In this document: piece after piece, positions 47,852 to 56,787 of the stretch
Layout: every line of letters starts with the position of its first letter
Position numbering within the stretch: position 1 is the first letter of the stretch
Assembly: GCA_963931445.1 (NCBI GenBank)
Contig: OZ007016.1
Span: 1,508,288-1,572,287 of the forward strand
Direction: 5' to 3'
DNA: 64,000 nt
DNA from: CALXVA01 sp944393025
Lineage (GTDB): Bacteria; Bacillota; Clostridia; TANB77; CAG-508
Made by a program: the position numbers and the translations under genes
The notes under the pieces: model-generated
What the model saw: only the letters and a program-made list of their open reading frames with translations
Database searches by the model: none
Told to the model about the DNA's origin: nothing

Positions 47852-49582
47852 ATGAGATTAAAAATTACTAAAACTAATTCTGATACTAATTACTATGTAA
47901 TTAAAGATATAAAAACACATTCTGGTAAACGTACTACAATGATTTATGAGAAACTTGGAAATGAACAAGATTTATTAAAAAAATCGAATGGTGAAGATAT
48001 TTTAGAGTGGGTTAAAAAATATATTAAAGATTTAAATGAAAAAGAACAAGAACATAAAAATGATATTTTAATTAAAAAATCACCTTCTAAGATAATTTCA
48101 AAAGATGAACAATTTTGTTTTAATGTAGGTTATGTTTTTTTGCAAAATATTTATCATTCTTTAAGATTAAATAATATTTGTAGCGAGATTAGTGATAAAT
48201 ACAAATTTAATTATGATTTGGATAATATTTTATCTAGACTAGTATATAGTAGGATAATATATCCTTCTTCAAAATTGGCTACTTTTGAATTATCTAAAAA
48301 ATATATTGAACAACCTAATTTTGAACTTCATGATATTTACCGTGCTTTAGAAGTAATTGCAAAAGAAACCGATTTTATTCAATCTGAATTGTATAAAAAC
48401 AGTTTAAGAGTATCTAAGCGAAATACCAAGATTCTTTACTATGATTGTACTAATTACTTTTTTGAAATTGAACAAGAAAGTGGGTTAAGGCAATATGGTC
48501 CTTCTAAGGAACATAGACCTAATCCAATTACTCAAATGGGTCTTTTTATGGATGGAGATGGTATTCCTTTAGCTTTTAGTATTACAGCTGGAAATACTAA
48601 TGAACAAATTACTTTAACTCCATTAGAAGAAAAAATATTAGAAGATTTTAAATTATCTAAATTCATTGTTTGTACTGACGCTGGTCTTGCCTCAAACGCC
48701 AACAGAAAGTTTAATGATAAAGATGATAGAGCCTTTATCACGACTCAATCAATTAAGAAATTAAAAAAACATTTAATGGATTGGGCACTTGATCCTAATG
48801 GTTGGCATCTTTCTGGAGATAAAAAAGAGTACAATATTAAAGAGATAGAAAATGACGAAAAAAGTTTAGAGCTTTACAAAGATAGAACATTCTTTAAAGA
48901 TCGTTGGATTAAAGAAAACGGATTAGAGCAAAAACTAATTGTAACTTACTCTTTAAAATATAGAAATTACCAGAGACAAATTCGTAATTCTCAAATCGAA
49001 AGAGCCAAAGTTGCAATAGCTAACAAAAGTTTCAAACTTGATAAATGCAATCAAAATGATTTTAAAAGATTCATAAAGAAAACTAATATTACAAAAGATG
49101 GAGAAGTAGCTGAAAAGAAAGTATTATCATTAAATACTGACACAATCCAAAAAGAAGAAAAATTCGATGGCTTTTATGGTGTTTGTACTAATCTTGATGA
49201 TGATCCTGAAGAAATTATCAAAGTAAATCAAAGAAGATGGGAAATTGAAGAAAGTTTTAGAATAATGAAAAGTGAATTTAAAGCCAGACCAGTATATTTA
49301 AGTAGAGATGACAGGATTACAGCACATTTTACTACTTGTTTCCTTTCATTAGTAATTCTTAGATTTTTAGAAAAAATGCTTGATGAAAAATATACAAGTT
49401 CAGAAATTATTGATACATTAAAAAATATGAGTATGCAAAAGAATTTTGATTGCAGTTATGAACCAATTTATACAAGAACTGATTTAACGGATGACTTACA
49501 TGAAAAATTTGGTTTTAGAACTGATTATGAAATACTACAAGAAAGTAGATTAAAAAAAATCTTAACAAAAACAAAAAAATGA
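47852..49582 (+). CDS. IS1634-family (IS4-like DDE) transposase
   Basis: 576 aa from the ATG at 47852, chosen because GGAGG lies 6 bases upstream; an ATG at 47831 in the same frame would include the Shine-Dalgarno as codons (and an in-frame CGG). DDE core: YYDCTNYFFEIE, VCTDAGLAS, and the YREK-like RWEIEESFRIMKSEFKARPVY region. It appears intact, so the element may be active. Confidence 0.92.
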   Translation: MRLKITKTNSDTNYYVIKDIKTHSGKRTTMIYEKLGNEQDLLKKSNGEDILEWVKKYIKDLNEKEQEHKNDILIKKSPSKIISKDEQFCFNVGYVFLQNIYHSLRLNNICSEISDKYKFNYDLDNILSRLVYSRIIYPSSKLATFELSKKYIEQPNFELHDIYRALEVIAKETDFIQSELYKNSLRVSKRNTKILYYDCTNYFFEIEQESGLRQYGPSKEHRPNPITQMGLFMDGDGIPLAFSITAGNTNEQITLTPLEEKILEDFKLSKFIVCTDAGLASNANRKFNDKDDRAFITTQSIKKLKKHLMDWALDPNGWHLSGDKKEYNIKEIENDEKSLELYKDRTFFKDRWIKENGLEQKLIVTYSLKYRNYQRQIRNSQIERAKVAIANKSFKLDKCNQNDFKRFIKKTNITKDGEVAEKKVLSLNTDTIQKEEKFDGFYGVCTNLDDDPEEIIKVNQRRWEIEESFRIMKSEFKARPVYLSRDDRITAHFTTCFLSLVILRFLEKMLDEKYTSSEIIDTLKNMSMQKNFDCSYEPIYTRTDLTDDLHEKFGFRTDYEILQESRLKKILTKTKK

Positions 49583-49613
49583 TTTAAGTACGCATTTTTT
49601 AATTAATCTATTG

Positions 49614-49653
49614 AAGACTGAAAGCCTTTCATTTCAAAGGCTATCAGTCTTTT
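49614..49653 (+). terminator. Terminator of the IS1634 transposase
   Basis: AAGACTGA-AGCCTTT stem and complement with T-run TCTTTTACTCTTTTT; within the element's right end. Confidence 0.85.
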
Positions 49654-49679
49654 ACTCTTTTTCAACTGTCAAATTTGAG

Positions 49680-49769
49680 ATTTTATATATGCTTGTCAAC
49701 AATTTTTAGAATTTTTTTTAAATTATCTGTTTTATATGGTTTATTTTATATTTTTCTTTATTTATATAC
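49680..49769. repeat. 90-bp direct repeat, right copy
   Basis: Matches 47629-47718 base for base as read. It includes the last codons and stop of yraN, so it is the original target side. Confidence 0.9.
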
Positions 49770-50071
49770 ACTTCTATTACATCTAATCTTATAAAATTAT
49801 TTTCTAATTTTTTTACATATAAATAATATTTTACTGTTCTAACAAAGTGTTTCTGTTTTGTTTTATTTACAGCATCTACAGGCATACCAAATTTTTTATT
49901 TGTTCTAGTCTTTACTTCTATAAATACTAATTCTTGTCCATCTTTTGCAATTATATCTATCTCACCTTGAATTGCAAAAAAATTTCTTTCAATTATTACA
50001 TAACCAATATTTTTTAAATATTTTATTGCTATATTTTCTCCTATTTTGCCTATTTCATGTTTTAAATACAT
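49718..50071 (-). CDS. yraN: YraN-family (UPF0102) endonuclease-like protein
   Basis: 117 aa, the family length. GEIDIIAKDGQELVFIEVKTRTN holds the PD-(D/E)xK-like nuclease core (D, E, K); N-terminal GKIGENIAIKYLKNIGY is conserved. Function is not settled; genes of this family often lie next to comM and dprA, as here. The 3' end lies in the duplicated target of the IS but is not damaged. Confidence 0.9.
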   Translation of the reverse strand: MYLKHEIGKIGENIAIKYLKNIGYVIIERNFFAIQGEIDIIAKDGQELVFIEVKTRTNKKFGMPVDAVNKTKQKHFVRTVKYYLYVKKLENNFIRLDVIEVYINKEKYKINHIKQII

Positions 50072-50125
50072 TTTTCTCCTATTTAATTAATTATATGATT
50101 TTTCTTTTCCTTAATTATTATAACT

Positions 50126-51007
50126 TTATATTGTAAAATAGTTTGTCTGTTTTTGAAATATATAATCTTCTAATTCCATCATAGTTAAAATTGGCATTAT
50201 CTTTTCTACACTTTTTCCCAGTTTTTTTGCAATCTCATTTATATGTGTTGGCTTATTTGATAAAACTTTATAAATTTCAATATAGTCTTTATTTTTTATA
50301 ATTTCATTAATCTTTCCATTATCTACACTTAATTGTTTATTTTCCTGGTCTACAAATTCAGATTCTATTATATCTTTAGCATTAATAACAAGCTTAGCAC
50401 CTTTTTGAATTAATATATTGGTTCCTAACCATTTTTTGTTATCTATATTACTTGGAATTGCATATACAGATTTGCCTTGCATATTAGCAAATTTAGCTGT
50501 AATATTACTCCCACTCCTATGCTTTGCTTCTACAACCAATACACATTTTGAAAGTCCACTAATTATTCTATTTCTCTTAGGAAAAATATTTAAATCTGGT
50601 TCAATTTCTGGAGGATGCTCGCTTATTATACAACCACCATTATCTAATATTTTTTGAAAAAGCCATTCATTTTCTTTTGGGTAAATATAATTAAATCCGC
50701 TTCCCAATACAGCAATGGTTTTACCTTTTTTATCTATTGCTCCAATATGTGCAGATGCATCTATTCCTTTAGCCATTCCACTTACAACACATATTCCATT
50801 ATCTGAAAATTCACTTGCAAAATCAAATGCATTTTTTCTTCCATATTCTGAACATTCCCTTGAGCCTACTATAGCAATTGTTTTATGATTATTTAGTAAT
50901 TCAATATTTCCTAATATATATAATTGTTTTGGAAAATTGCTAATTTCATATAATCTTTTTGGATATAATTTATCATATATGTTAATTTTTGTTATTTTCA
51001 TTTGCAC
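50126..51007 (-). CDS. dprA: DNA-processing protein DprA
   Basis: 293 aa. Rossmann-like domain with IAIVGSRECSEYGR, VVSGMAKGIDASAHIGA, GSGFNYIYPKEN and SGLSKCVLVVEAKHRSGS motifs, then a small winged-helix C-terminal domain (HINEIAKKLGKSVEKI). DprA loads RecA on incoming single strands during transformation. With comM and a pilus operon nearby, natural competence is possible but unproven. Confidence 0.95.
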   Translation of the reverse strand: MQMKITKINIYDKLYPKRLYEISNFPKQLYILGNIELLNNHKTIAIVGSRECSEYGRKNAFDFASEFSDNGICVVSGMAKGIDASAHIGAIDKKGKTIAVLGSGFNYIYPKENEWLFQKILDNGGCIISEHPPEIEPDLNIFPKRNRIISGLSKCVLVVEAKHRSGSNITAKFANMQGKSVYAIPSNIDNKKWLGTNILIQKGAKLVINAKDIIESEFVDQENKQLSVDNGKINEIIKNKDYIEIYKVLSNKPTHINEIAKKLGKSVEKIMPILTMMELEDYIFQKQTNYFTI

Positions 51008-51040
51008 CTCATATTAATTTTAAAATTTTCATGTTAAACT

Positions 51041-52576
51041 TCAATTTTTCCAGTACTTTCTGTCCAAGCTTCTATATTGTATAGCTTCTGCTATGTGCTT
51101 TGCTTCAATATGCTCCTTATTATCTAAATCTGCTATTGTTCTAGCGACTTTTAAAATTCTAGTATATGCTCTAGCGCTTAATCCTAATTTCTCAAATGCA
51201 TTCTTCATAATATTTTCTGAATATATATCTAATTTACAATATTTTTCTATTAATTTAGGAGTCAATTCAGAGTTGGAAAAAATTTCATATTCTTTATATC
51301 TTTCTAACTGTAGTTTTCGAGCTTCATTTACTCTACTTTTTATTTTATCTGAGCTTTCTATTTTCTCATTACTATTTAATTTTTGATATTTTACGGGTGT
51401 AACTTCAATTTGTATATCAATTCTATCTAATAATGGACCACTTATTTTATTCATATATCTTGAAATTGCTTCATTAGAGCAAGTACATTCTTTTTCTTTT
51501 GAGCCATAAAATCCACATGGACATGGATTCATAGAAGCTACAAACATAAAATTACATGGGTATGTCAGACTAGCATTTACCCTACTTATTGTAACCTCTC
51601 TATCTTCTAATGGTCCTCTTAAAACTTCTAATACACTCTTATTAAATTCTGGCAATTCATCTAAAAACAATACTCCGAAATGTGCCAAACTAATTTCTCC
51701 TGGTTTTGGAATTCTTCCTCCTCCGATTAAAGAATTACTTGTTATAGTATGATGTGGTGACCTAAATGGTCTATTTAAAAGAATAGGAATATCTTTTGAA
51801 ATTAAACCTGCGACACTATGAATTTTGGTAATTTCTAATGCCTCTTCAAAAGTCAAATCTGGCAATATAGAAGGAATTCTACGAGCAAGCATAGTTTTCC
51901 CTGAACCTGGAGTACCAACCATAAGTATGTTATGACCTCCAGCAGCAGCCACTTCTAATGCTCTTTTTATATTTTCTTGTCCTTTAACATCAGAAAAATC
52001 AAAAGCATAATTTATTTTTGAATTAGTAATATCTTTCAAATTTATTATGGTAGGGGTTATAATTTTTTCATTATTTAAAAACTTTACAGTATCTTTTAGG
52101 CTTTCAACTCCAATAACTTCTAGATTTTCAACTATTGCTGCTTCTTTGGCATCATCCATTGGAAGAACAACTCTTTTTATTCCTAATTTTCTTGCTTCAA
52201 TGCACATAGGTAAAATTCCATTTACATGATTAATTTTTCCATCTAAAGATAACTCTCCAATAAATGCTGTATTACTTAAATCTTGAACATCTATTTCTTC
52301 AAAATCGATTAATATTCCAATTGCTATTGGCAAATCAAAAAAAGATCCTTCTTTTTTTGTATTAGCTGGTGCTAGATTTATAATAATTCTTCTACTTGGA
52401 AATTCAAATCCTGAGTTTTTAATTGCAGTCCTTACTCTTTCTTTTGATTCTCTTACACTTATATCTGGAAGCCCTACGACCTCCCAATTAGGCATACCTG
52501 ATGAAACATCAACTTGAACGTCAACAAGAAAGCCTTCCAAACCTTGGATAGACATACTTTTTACTATTGATAACAT
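51041..52576 (-). CDS. comM: YifB/ComM family magnesium-chelatase-like AAA+ ATPase
   Basis: 511 aa. N-terminal ChlI-like domain (ANTKKEGSFFDLPIAIGIL), Walker A VGTPGSGKTMLARR about residue 215, DELPEFNKSVLEVLRGPLE Walker B/insert, the zinc-like CPCGFYG...CTCS segment, and the arginine finger/C-terminal Mg_chelatase_C domain. ComM is a hexameric helicase promoting branch migration in recombination during transformation. Confidence 0.95.
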   Translation of the reverse strand: MLSIVKSMSIQGLEGFLVDVQVDVSSGMPNWEVVGLPDISVRESKERVRTAIKNSGFEFPSRRIIINLAPANTKKEGSFFDLPIAIGILIDFEEIDVQDLSNTAFIGELSLDGKINHVNGILPMCIEARKLGIKRVVLPMDDAKEAAIVENLEVIGVESLKDTVKFLNNEKIITPTIINLKDITNSKINYAFDFSDVKGQENIKRALEVAAAGGHNILMVGTPGSGKTMLARRIPSILPDLTFEEALEITKIHSVAGLISKDIPILLNRPFRSPHHTITSNSLIGGGRIPKPGEISLAHFGVLFLDELPEFNKSVLEVLRGPLEDREVTISRVNASLTYPCNFMFVASMNPCPCGFYGSKEKECTCSNEAISRYMNKISGPLLDRIDIQIEVTPVKYQKLNSNEKIESSDKIKSRVNEARKLQLERYKEYEIFSNSELTPKLIEKYCKLDIYSENIMKNAFEKLGLSARAYTRILKVARTIADLDNKEHIEAKHIAEAIQYRSLDRKYWKN

Positions 52577-52777
52577 TTTTTACCTCTTTTTTTGGAAATT
52601 TAAATTTAGAATTAAATCTTTTTGAATTAATGAATTATATATTACCATATTTTTACAATATCTGTCAACATTTATATGTGAATTTCTAAAATTTATTTTA
52701 CAATATAATTCATAAAATAAATTTTAGAAATATATATTCTATGCAATTATATAGCAATATTTAAGTTTTAATCAGAT

Positions 52778-53224
52778 TTATTTTGTTAAAGATATTAAGT
52801 CTGTTTTATTTATTATGCCAATTGTTCTATTAACTTCTTTTCCATCTTTTATAACTACTAGTGTTGGTATTGACATTACTTCATAATTTATTGCTAAATT
52901 TTGAGCTTCGTCTACATTTACTTTAACTACTTTTATATCAGGATTTTCTGATGCAAATTCCTCTACTATTGGTGACAAAACTTTACATGGTCCACACCAA
53001 TCTGCATAAAAATCTATTAAAACAGTTTTATCGCTTTGTAATACTTCACTTTCAAAGTTTTCTTCTGTTATTTTTAAAATTTGTATATTATTTTCTTTTT
53101 GTGTTGTTTCCTCGCTTCCTTTTGATAAAACTTTTTGACTTTCTCTTTGTAATATAAAATTTATAAATATTAAAGATATTATAAATACTATAATTAAAAC
53201 TATATATATAATTTTTTTACCCAT
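52778..53224 (-). CDS. Membrane-anchored thioredoxin-like protein
   Basis: 148 aa. N-terminal membrane anchor (residues 4-25), then a thioredoxin domain with DFYADWCGPCKVLSP and the cis-proline segment SIPTLVVIKDG. Being outside the membrane, it probably reduces extracytoplasmic disulfides with electrons from the CcdA-type partner that starts 10 bases upstream in the operon. Confidence 0.9.
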   Translation of the reverse strand: MGKKIIYIVLIIVFIISLIFINFILQRESQKVLSKGSEETTQKENNIQILKITEENFESEVLQSDKTVLIDFYADWCGPCKVLSPIVEEFASENPDIKVVKVNVDEAQNLAINYEVMSIPTLVVIKDGKEVNRTIGIINKTDLISLTK

Positions 53225-53233
53225 GTTTCCTCC

Positions 53234-53869
53234 TTATATAAATATTGTGTAAATTCCCATAATAATTAATACTGTACCTGAAATTTTTTTAATTATACCA
53301 TAATTATTTTTTATAAAATTAAACATTTCTTTTAATTTTTCTATAAGCACAACTGATAGTATAAAAGGTATTCCTAGGCCTATAGAATATACTATCATTA
53401 AAAGTATCCCTTTTAAAATATCTTGTTGTTTTGCTATTAATAATAATGCTGAGCTCAAAAATGTTCCTATACATGGAGTCCAACTTATTGAAAATATTAT
53501 TCCAAATATTATAGCTTTTATAAAATTTAAATCTTTTGTATTTGCTTTTATTCCTTTTGATTTATTTAAAATTTTTATTTTAAATATTTCCATATAGTTT
53601 AGTCCTAAAAGTATAATTATTATCCCAAATACTATTTTTATATAATTTATATATCTACTTACAAATCTTCCTAATTGACTTGCAAATATAGATAACACTA
53701 AAAAAACTATTGTAAATCCTAATACGAATCCAATTGAATTTACAACTGCCTTCGCTGTTTTTTTGTCATCCTCCCCTATAAAATATGATATATATATTGG
53801 CAACATTGGTAATAAACATGGTGATATAAAACTTGCTATTCCTTCTAAAAATGTAAAAATGTAATCCAT
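53234..53869 (-). CDS. ccdA: CcdA-type thiol-disulfide transmembrane electron carrier
   Basis: 211 aa with six predicted helices. The redox cysteines lie in FISPCLLPMLPIY (residue about 18) and SWTPCIGTFLS (about 130), the DsbD-beta/CcdA pattern. It moves reducing equivalents from cytoplasmic thioredoxin across the membrane to the adjacent anchored thioredoxin. Confidence 0.93.
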   Translation of the reverse strand: MDYIFTFLEGIASFISPCLLPMLPIYISYFIGEDDKKTAKAVVNSIGFVLGFTIVFLVLSIFASQLGRFVSRYINYIKIVFGIIIILLGLNYMEIFKIKILNKSKGIKANTKDLNFIKAIIFGIIFSISWTPCIGTFLSSALLLIAKQQDILKGILLMIVYSIGLGIPFILSVVLIEKLKEMFNFIKNNYGIIKKISGTVLIIMGIYTIFI

Positions 53870-54088
53870 ATTTTCATCCCCTTACAATATTTTCTTACTT
53901 TTATATAATAATCTTTATTACTTTTATTATAATACCATATAAAGTGTAAATGTTAAAATAAAACTGATAGAAAAATTCAAAATAAAATTGATAGAATTCT
54001 ATCAGTTTTTTTGATGGATTTTTTTAGTATAATTAATATATCTTTTCTTAAAATTAAAGAAATATAAATTGGAAGGAGTTGATAATTT

Positions 54089-55299
54089 ATGAGGAAAGAT
54101 ATATTAAATTCCATAATTCAATTTAAGGAGGTGAAAGATTTGATTAACAAAAGTGAAATTGCTAGAAGATTTAACTGTTCAATTAATACTGTAAATAAGT
54201 ATTTAGACATTCAAGAAAATAATAATATTACTCGTAAGTACACTTCTAAATTAGATGACTTTAAAGGATTAATTATTGAGAAAACTGATGATTTTTCTGC
54301 TAATGGTAGATCAATTTTTAATTTCATAAGAGATAAAGGATTTACAGGTTCTTATGGAACAGTTTCTAAATTTATCAGGGAACATAAGCAAGAAGAACAA
54401 AATAAAGCAACTATGAGATTTGAAACTACTCCTGGTTTTCAAGCACAAGTTGATTGGAAAGAGAATTTCAAACTAATAAATAAAGATGGAAAACAATTTG
54501 AAATAAATATCTTTTTAATGATTTTAGGATATTCTAGATATAAGTATATAGAATTAACATTAGATAAAACACAAGATACTTTGTTTGAATGTATTATCCA
54601 TGCATGTAAATCTTTTCGGTGACGTACCTCATGAAATTCTTTTTGATAATATGGCTACTGTTGTTGATAGGTTATCCTCTACATATAGAGCAGTAGTAAT
54701 TAATAAAAAGTTTGCTCAGTTTGCTAAAGATGTTGGTTTTGTCGTTAATACTTGTAGACCTTACAGACCTCAAACTAAAGGTAAAGTTGAATGTGTTGCA
54801 AAACTGATGGATAGATTAAAGGTATATAATAAAGAATTTACAACTATTGAAGAATTAGATGCTATTGTAAATAAATTAATGGATGAAATAAATAATGAAG
54901 ATATTAATTTTGTGGAAAAGCCTATTCAAAGATTAAAAGAGGAACAGAAGTATTTAAGTTCTTTACCTTCAATAGATTGTATTAGCCAATATTTTCGCCA
55001 AAATAAAGGCTATAAAGTTTCTAAAGAATCTATGATTACATATAAAAAACATAAATATTCTGTTCCAATAAAATATATTGGTGAGTACCTAACCGTTTAT
55101 GAAAATGGAGATACTCTTAATATATATTATACAACAGATTTAATAGCTAGTCACAAAATATCACGGAAAATTTTTAAATTACAAAAAAGAACATGTTCAT
55201 GAAATATTAAAATCCGATGCTTTAAAAACAAAATCTGATGATAAAATTGATGAATTTATTGAAGAAAATTTAACTAAAATGGATATATTTTTAAGTTAG
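54089..55299 (+). CDS. istA: IS21 transposase IstA, needs two +1 frameshifts, both at CGG
   Basis: RBS GGAAGGAG precedes the ATG at 54089. Frame 0 gives 176 aa to KSF, then TTT CGG TGA stops. Skipping the C at 54617 gives F-GDVPHEILFDNMATVVDR and 182 aa. A second CGG follows TCA at 55164; frame 0 would stop 13 codons later, but skipping C gives GKFLNYKKEHVHEILKSDAL and 44 aa to the TAG at 55297. The sum, 402 aa, matches the intact IstA of the other copy (403 aa), motif for motif (VDWKENFKLI, FDNMATVVDR, CRPYRPQTKGKVECVAK, KVSKESMITYKKHKYSVP). All parts lack any other lesion. Confidence 0.88.
54614..54622 (+). other. Candidate +1 recoding site 1 in istA: TTT CGG TGA
   Basis: In-frame CGG immediately before a frame-0 stop; TTT-C allows tRNA-Phe to re-pair on TTC, a classic +1 slippery context. 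Skipping C yields GGT GAC GTA. Confidence 0.7.
55161..55169 (+). other. Candidate +1 recoding site 2 in istA: TCA CGG AAA
   Basis: In-frame CGG at 55164-55166; skipping C yields GGA AAA TTT and the conserved KFLNY segment found in the intact paralogue. Confidence 0.7.
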
Positions 55300-55314
55300 G
55301 AGTTGAAGTATAAA

Positions 55315-56070
55315 ATGATAAATTACAATAAATTAATAAATAATCTAGAAATATTAAAATTAGATAAGATGTCAATATTTTTACCTAATTATCTAGAAAG
55401 TATAAAAGCACAAGATATATCAATAGTAGATATATTATACAGATTAACAGAAGAAGAAATTAAGTATAGAGATGAAAGAGCTTCAAAAATACAAGTATCT
55501 GTTGCAGGTTTTCCATTTGAAAAAGAAATAAATGATTTTGATTTTTCATATCAACCAGGTATAAATAAGCAACAAATGTTAGAATTAGAAAGCTTAAGAT
55601 TTATGGAAAATAAGGAAAATATATTATTCGTTGGATCAAGTGGTGTTGGAAAAACACATTTAGCAATAGCAATTGGAATTGCAGCAGCCAAAAAGAGATA
55701 TTTGACATATTTCATATCATGTCATGATTTAATAATGCAATTAAAGAAAGCACACAGTGAAAATAGATTAGAACAAAGATTAAAACAATTTTGTAAATAT
55801 AGGTTGCTAATTATTGATGAAATAGGATATTTACCAGTTGATAGAGATGGAGCAAATTTGTTTTTTCAATTAATTGCAAAAAGATATGAAGAAAACTCTA
55901 CAATAATCACAACTAATCAGCCATTTTCAAAATGGGGTGAAGTATTTAGTGATAATACGCTAGCAAATGCAATTTTAGATAGACTATTACATCATTCTAG
56001 TATAATAAAAATTACAGGACCATCTTATCGTTTAAAAGATAAACTAGAAGAAGTTGAAAATAGAAAATAA
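55315..56070 (+). CDS. istB: IS21 helper ATPase IstB
   Basis: 251 aa from the ATG at 55315, whose RBS (AGGAG) overlaps the istA stop. Walker A VGSSGVGKTHLA, Walker B LLIIDEIGYLP, TTNQPFSKW and the LLHHSSIIKITGPSYR tail match the other IstB closely. No in-frame CGG and no lesion, so the element keeps an intact helper. Confidence 0.95.
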   Translation: MINYNKLINNLEILKLDKMSIFLPNYLESIKAQDISIVDILYRLTEEEIKYRDERASKIQVSVAGFPFEKEINDFDFSYQPGINKQQMLELESLRFMENKENILFVGSSGVGKTHLAIAIGIAAAKKRYLTYFISCHDLIMQLKKAHSENRLEQRLKQFCKYRLLIIDEIGYLPVDRDGANLFFQLIAKRYEENSTIITTNQPFSKWGEVFSDNTLANAILDRLLHHSSIIKITGPSYRLKDKLEEVENRK

Positions 56071-56204
56071 AAATAACTCCAGAAAATGTAATTAAATTAT
56101 TGCATTTTCTGGAAAAACAATATTGAATTTTTTTATCAATTCTATTTTGTATTTTTTTATCAATTTTATATTGACTTTTACAGATAATTTTTAGAGATGA
56201 GTGT

Positions 56205-56447
56205 TTGAGCAGAATTACTGAAGAGGATAAAGGACATTTGATTGAGTTTGATAAGTATTGTGATAATATTTTGAAAAATGTTGCAAGTTGTAATAAGAAG
56301 TATGTTCAAAAACAATTGGACAAGCTTGATGAAAATTATCTTGATTATATTGGTTATTGGAATGATAAATATTATAGGGCTGGTTTTGGTGATTGCTTGA
56401 ATTTGGTTATTATGAGTTTGGGTGGTGGTAAATTTGAAACTAGGTAA
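56205..56447 (+). CDS. Hypothetical protein of a mobile element
   Basis: About 80 aa with a probable TTG start (SRITEEDKGHLIEFDKYC). Helical and charged, ending YYRAGFGDCLNLVIMSLGGG. Small proteins of this type sit next to TnpV genes in Firmicute transposons, as here. Codon use (TTG, GGT, GTT) differs from the chromosomal genes around it, suggesting transfer. The 5' end may have been trimmed by the IS21 right end 20 bases upstream. Confidence 0.55.
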   Translation: MSRITEEDKGHLIEFDKYCDNILKNVASCNKKYVQKQLDKLDENYLDYIGYWNDKYYRAGFGDCLNLVIMSLGGGKFETR

Positions 56448-56709
56448 ATATGGTGTTTGGGCTAAGAAGTATTTGGAAGAGTATAAGCCTTTTAAGTTTT
56501 CTCGTTTGGTTATGGATGGTTCTGTTATGGATTATTTGTTGGAGTTTGAATATCATTTGAAGGGTTATGCTAATTTGGTTGAGTTTGAACTTAAAGAAAG
56601 GTTTCATGCTCCTTCTGAGAATGAGAGTTTTGTTGAGCAGGTTAATTATATTTATATGATTCAGGAGATGGTTGATGAGTTTGTGATGGAGGAGGTTAAG
56701 TTGGTGTAG
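56422..56709 (+). CDS. TnpV-like transposon protein
   Basis: 95 aa with a GTG start overlapping the previous gene by 26 bases. LKLGKYGVWAKKYLEEYKP and SFVEQVNYIYMIQEMVDEFV correspond to the conserved LGKYGxxRxxYLKEHRP and QMNxIxxxAEEIVLxE parts of TnpV. Its role in the parent transposons is not established. Followed directly by a perfect terminator. The G/T-rich codon use is distinct from the host genes. Confidence 0.65.
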   Translation: MVVNLKLGKYGVWAKKYLEEYKPFKFSRLVMDGSVMDYLLEFEYHLKGYANLVEFELKERFHAPSENESFVEQVNYIYMIQEMVDEFVMEEVKLV

Positions 56710-56732
56710 AAAAAAGCCCTATTGGGCTTTTT
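56710..56732 (+). terminator. Bidirectional terminator after the TnpV-like gene
   Basis: AAAAAAGCCC-tatt-GGGCTTTTTT, perfect. Confidence 0.9.
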
Positions 56733-56787
56733 TAAATTCTTTCTCTGTAAATCTTAAATTGGCTATATTTTTCTTTTTTCTGATTAA

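Larger units (their letters stand above)
47719..49679 (+). mobile_element. IS1634-family insertion sequence with 90-bp target duplication
   Basis: Element ends carry the inverted repeat AATTTGACAGTT (left) / AACTGTCAAATTT (right). One transposase gene lies inside with its own terminator. The flanking 90-bp direct repeat is unusual for most IS families, but very long, variable target duplications are a known trait of IS1634, first described in Mycoplasma. The element lies between yraN and rpoB and is transcribed opposite to both. Confidence 0.88.
53945..56182 (+). mobile_element. Second IS21-family element, different subtype
   Basis: Ends: TGTAAATGTTAAAATAAAACTGATAG on the left and, reverse-complemented, TGTAAAAGTCAATATAAAATTGATAA on the right, each followed by further copies of the AAAATTGATA unit (multiple terminal repeats). 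It encodes istA (with two CGG frameshifts) and istB. I find no matching target duplication, so it is old or its flanks have been rearranged. Confidence 0.85.

Noticed and set aside
21751..55166. CGG sites as random sequencing or assembly errors
   Set aside because: Not fully excluded. Four errors of identical type, all creating the only in-frame CGGs in the window, are unlikely by chance; but a systematic, for instance methylation-linked, base-calling error would mimic it, so raw reads must be checked.
53945..56182. Target duplication for the second IS21
   Set aside because: The flanks (AAAG on the left, GATAATT on the right) do not match over 4-8 bases.
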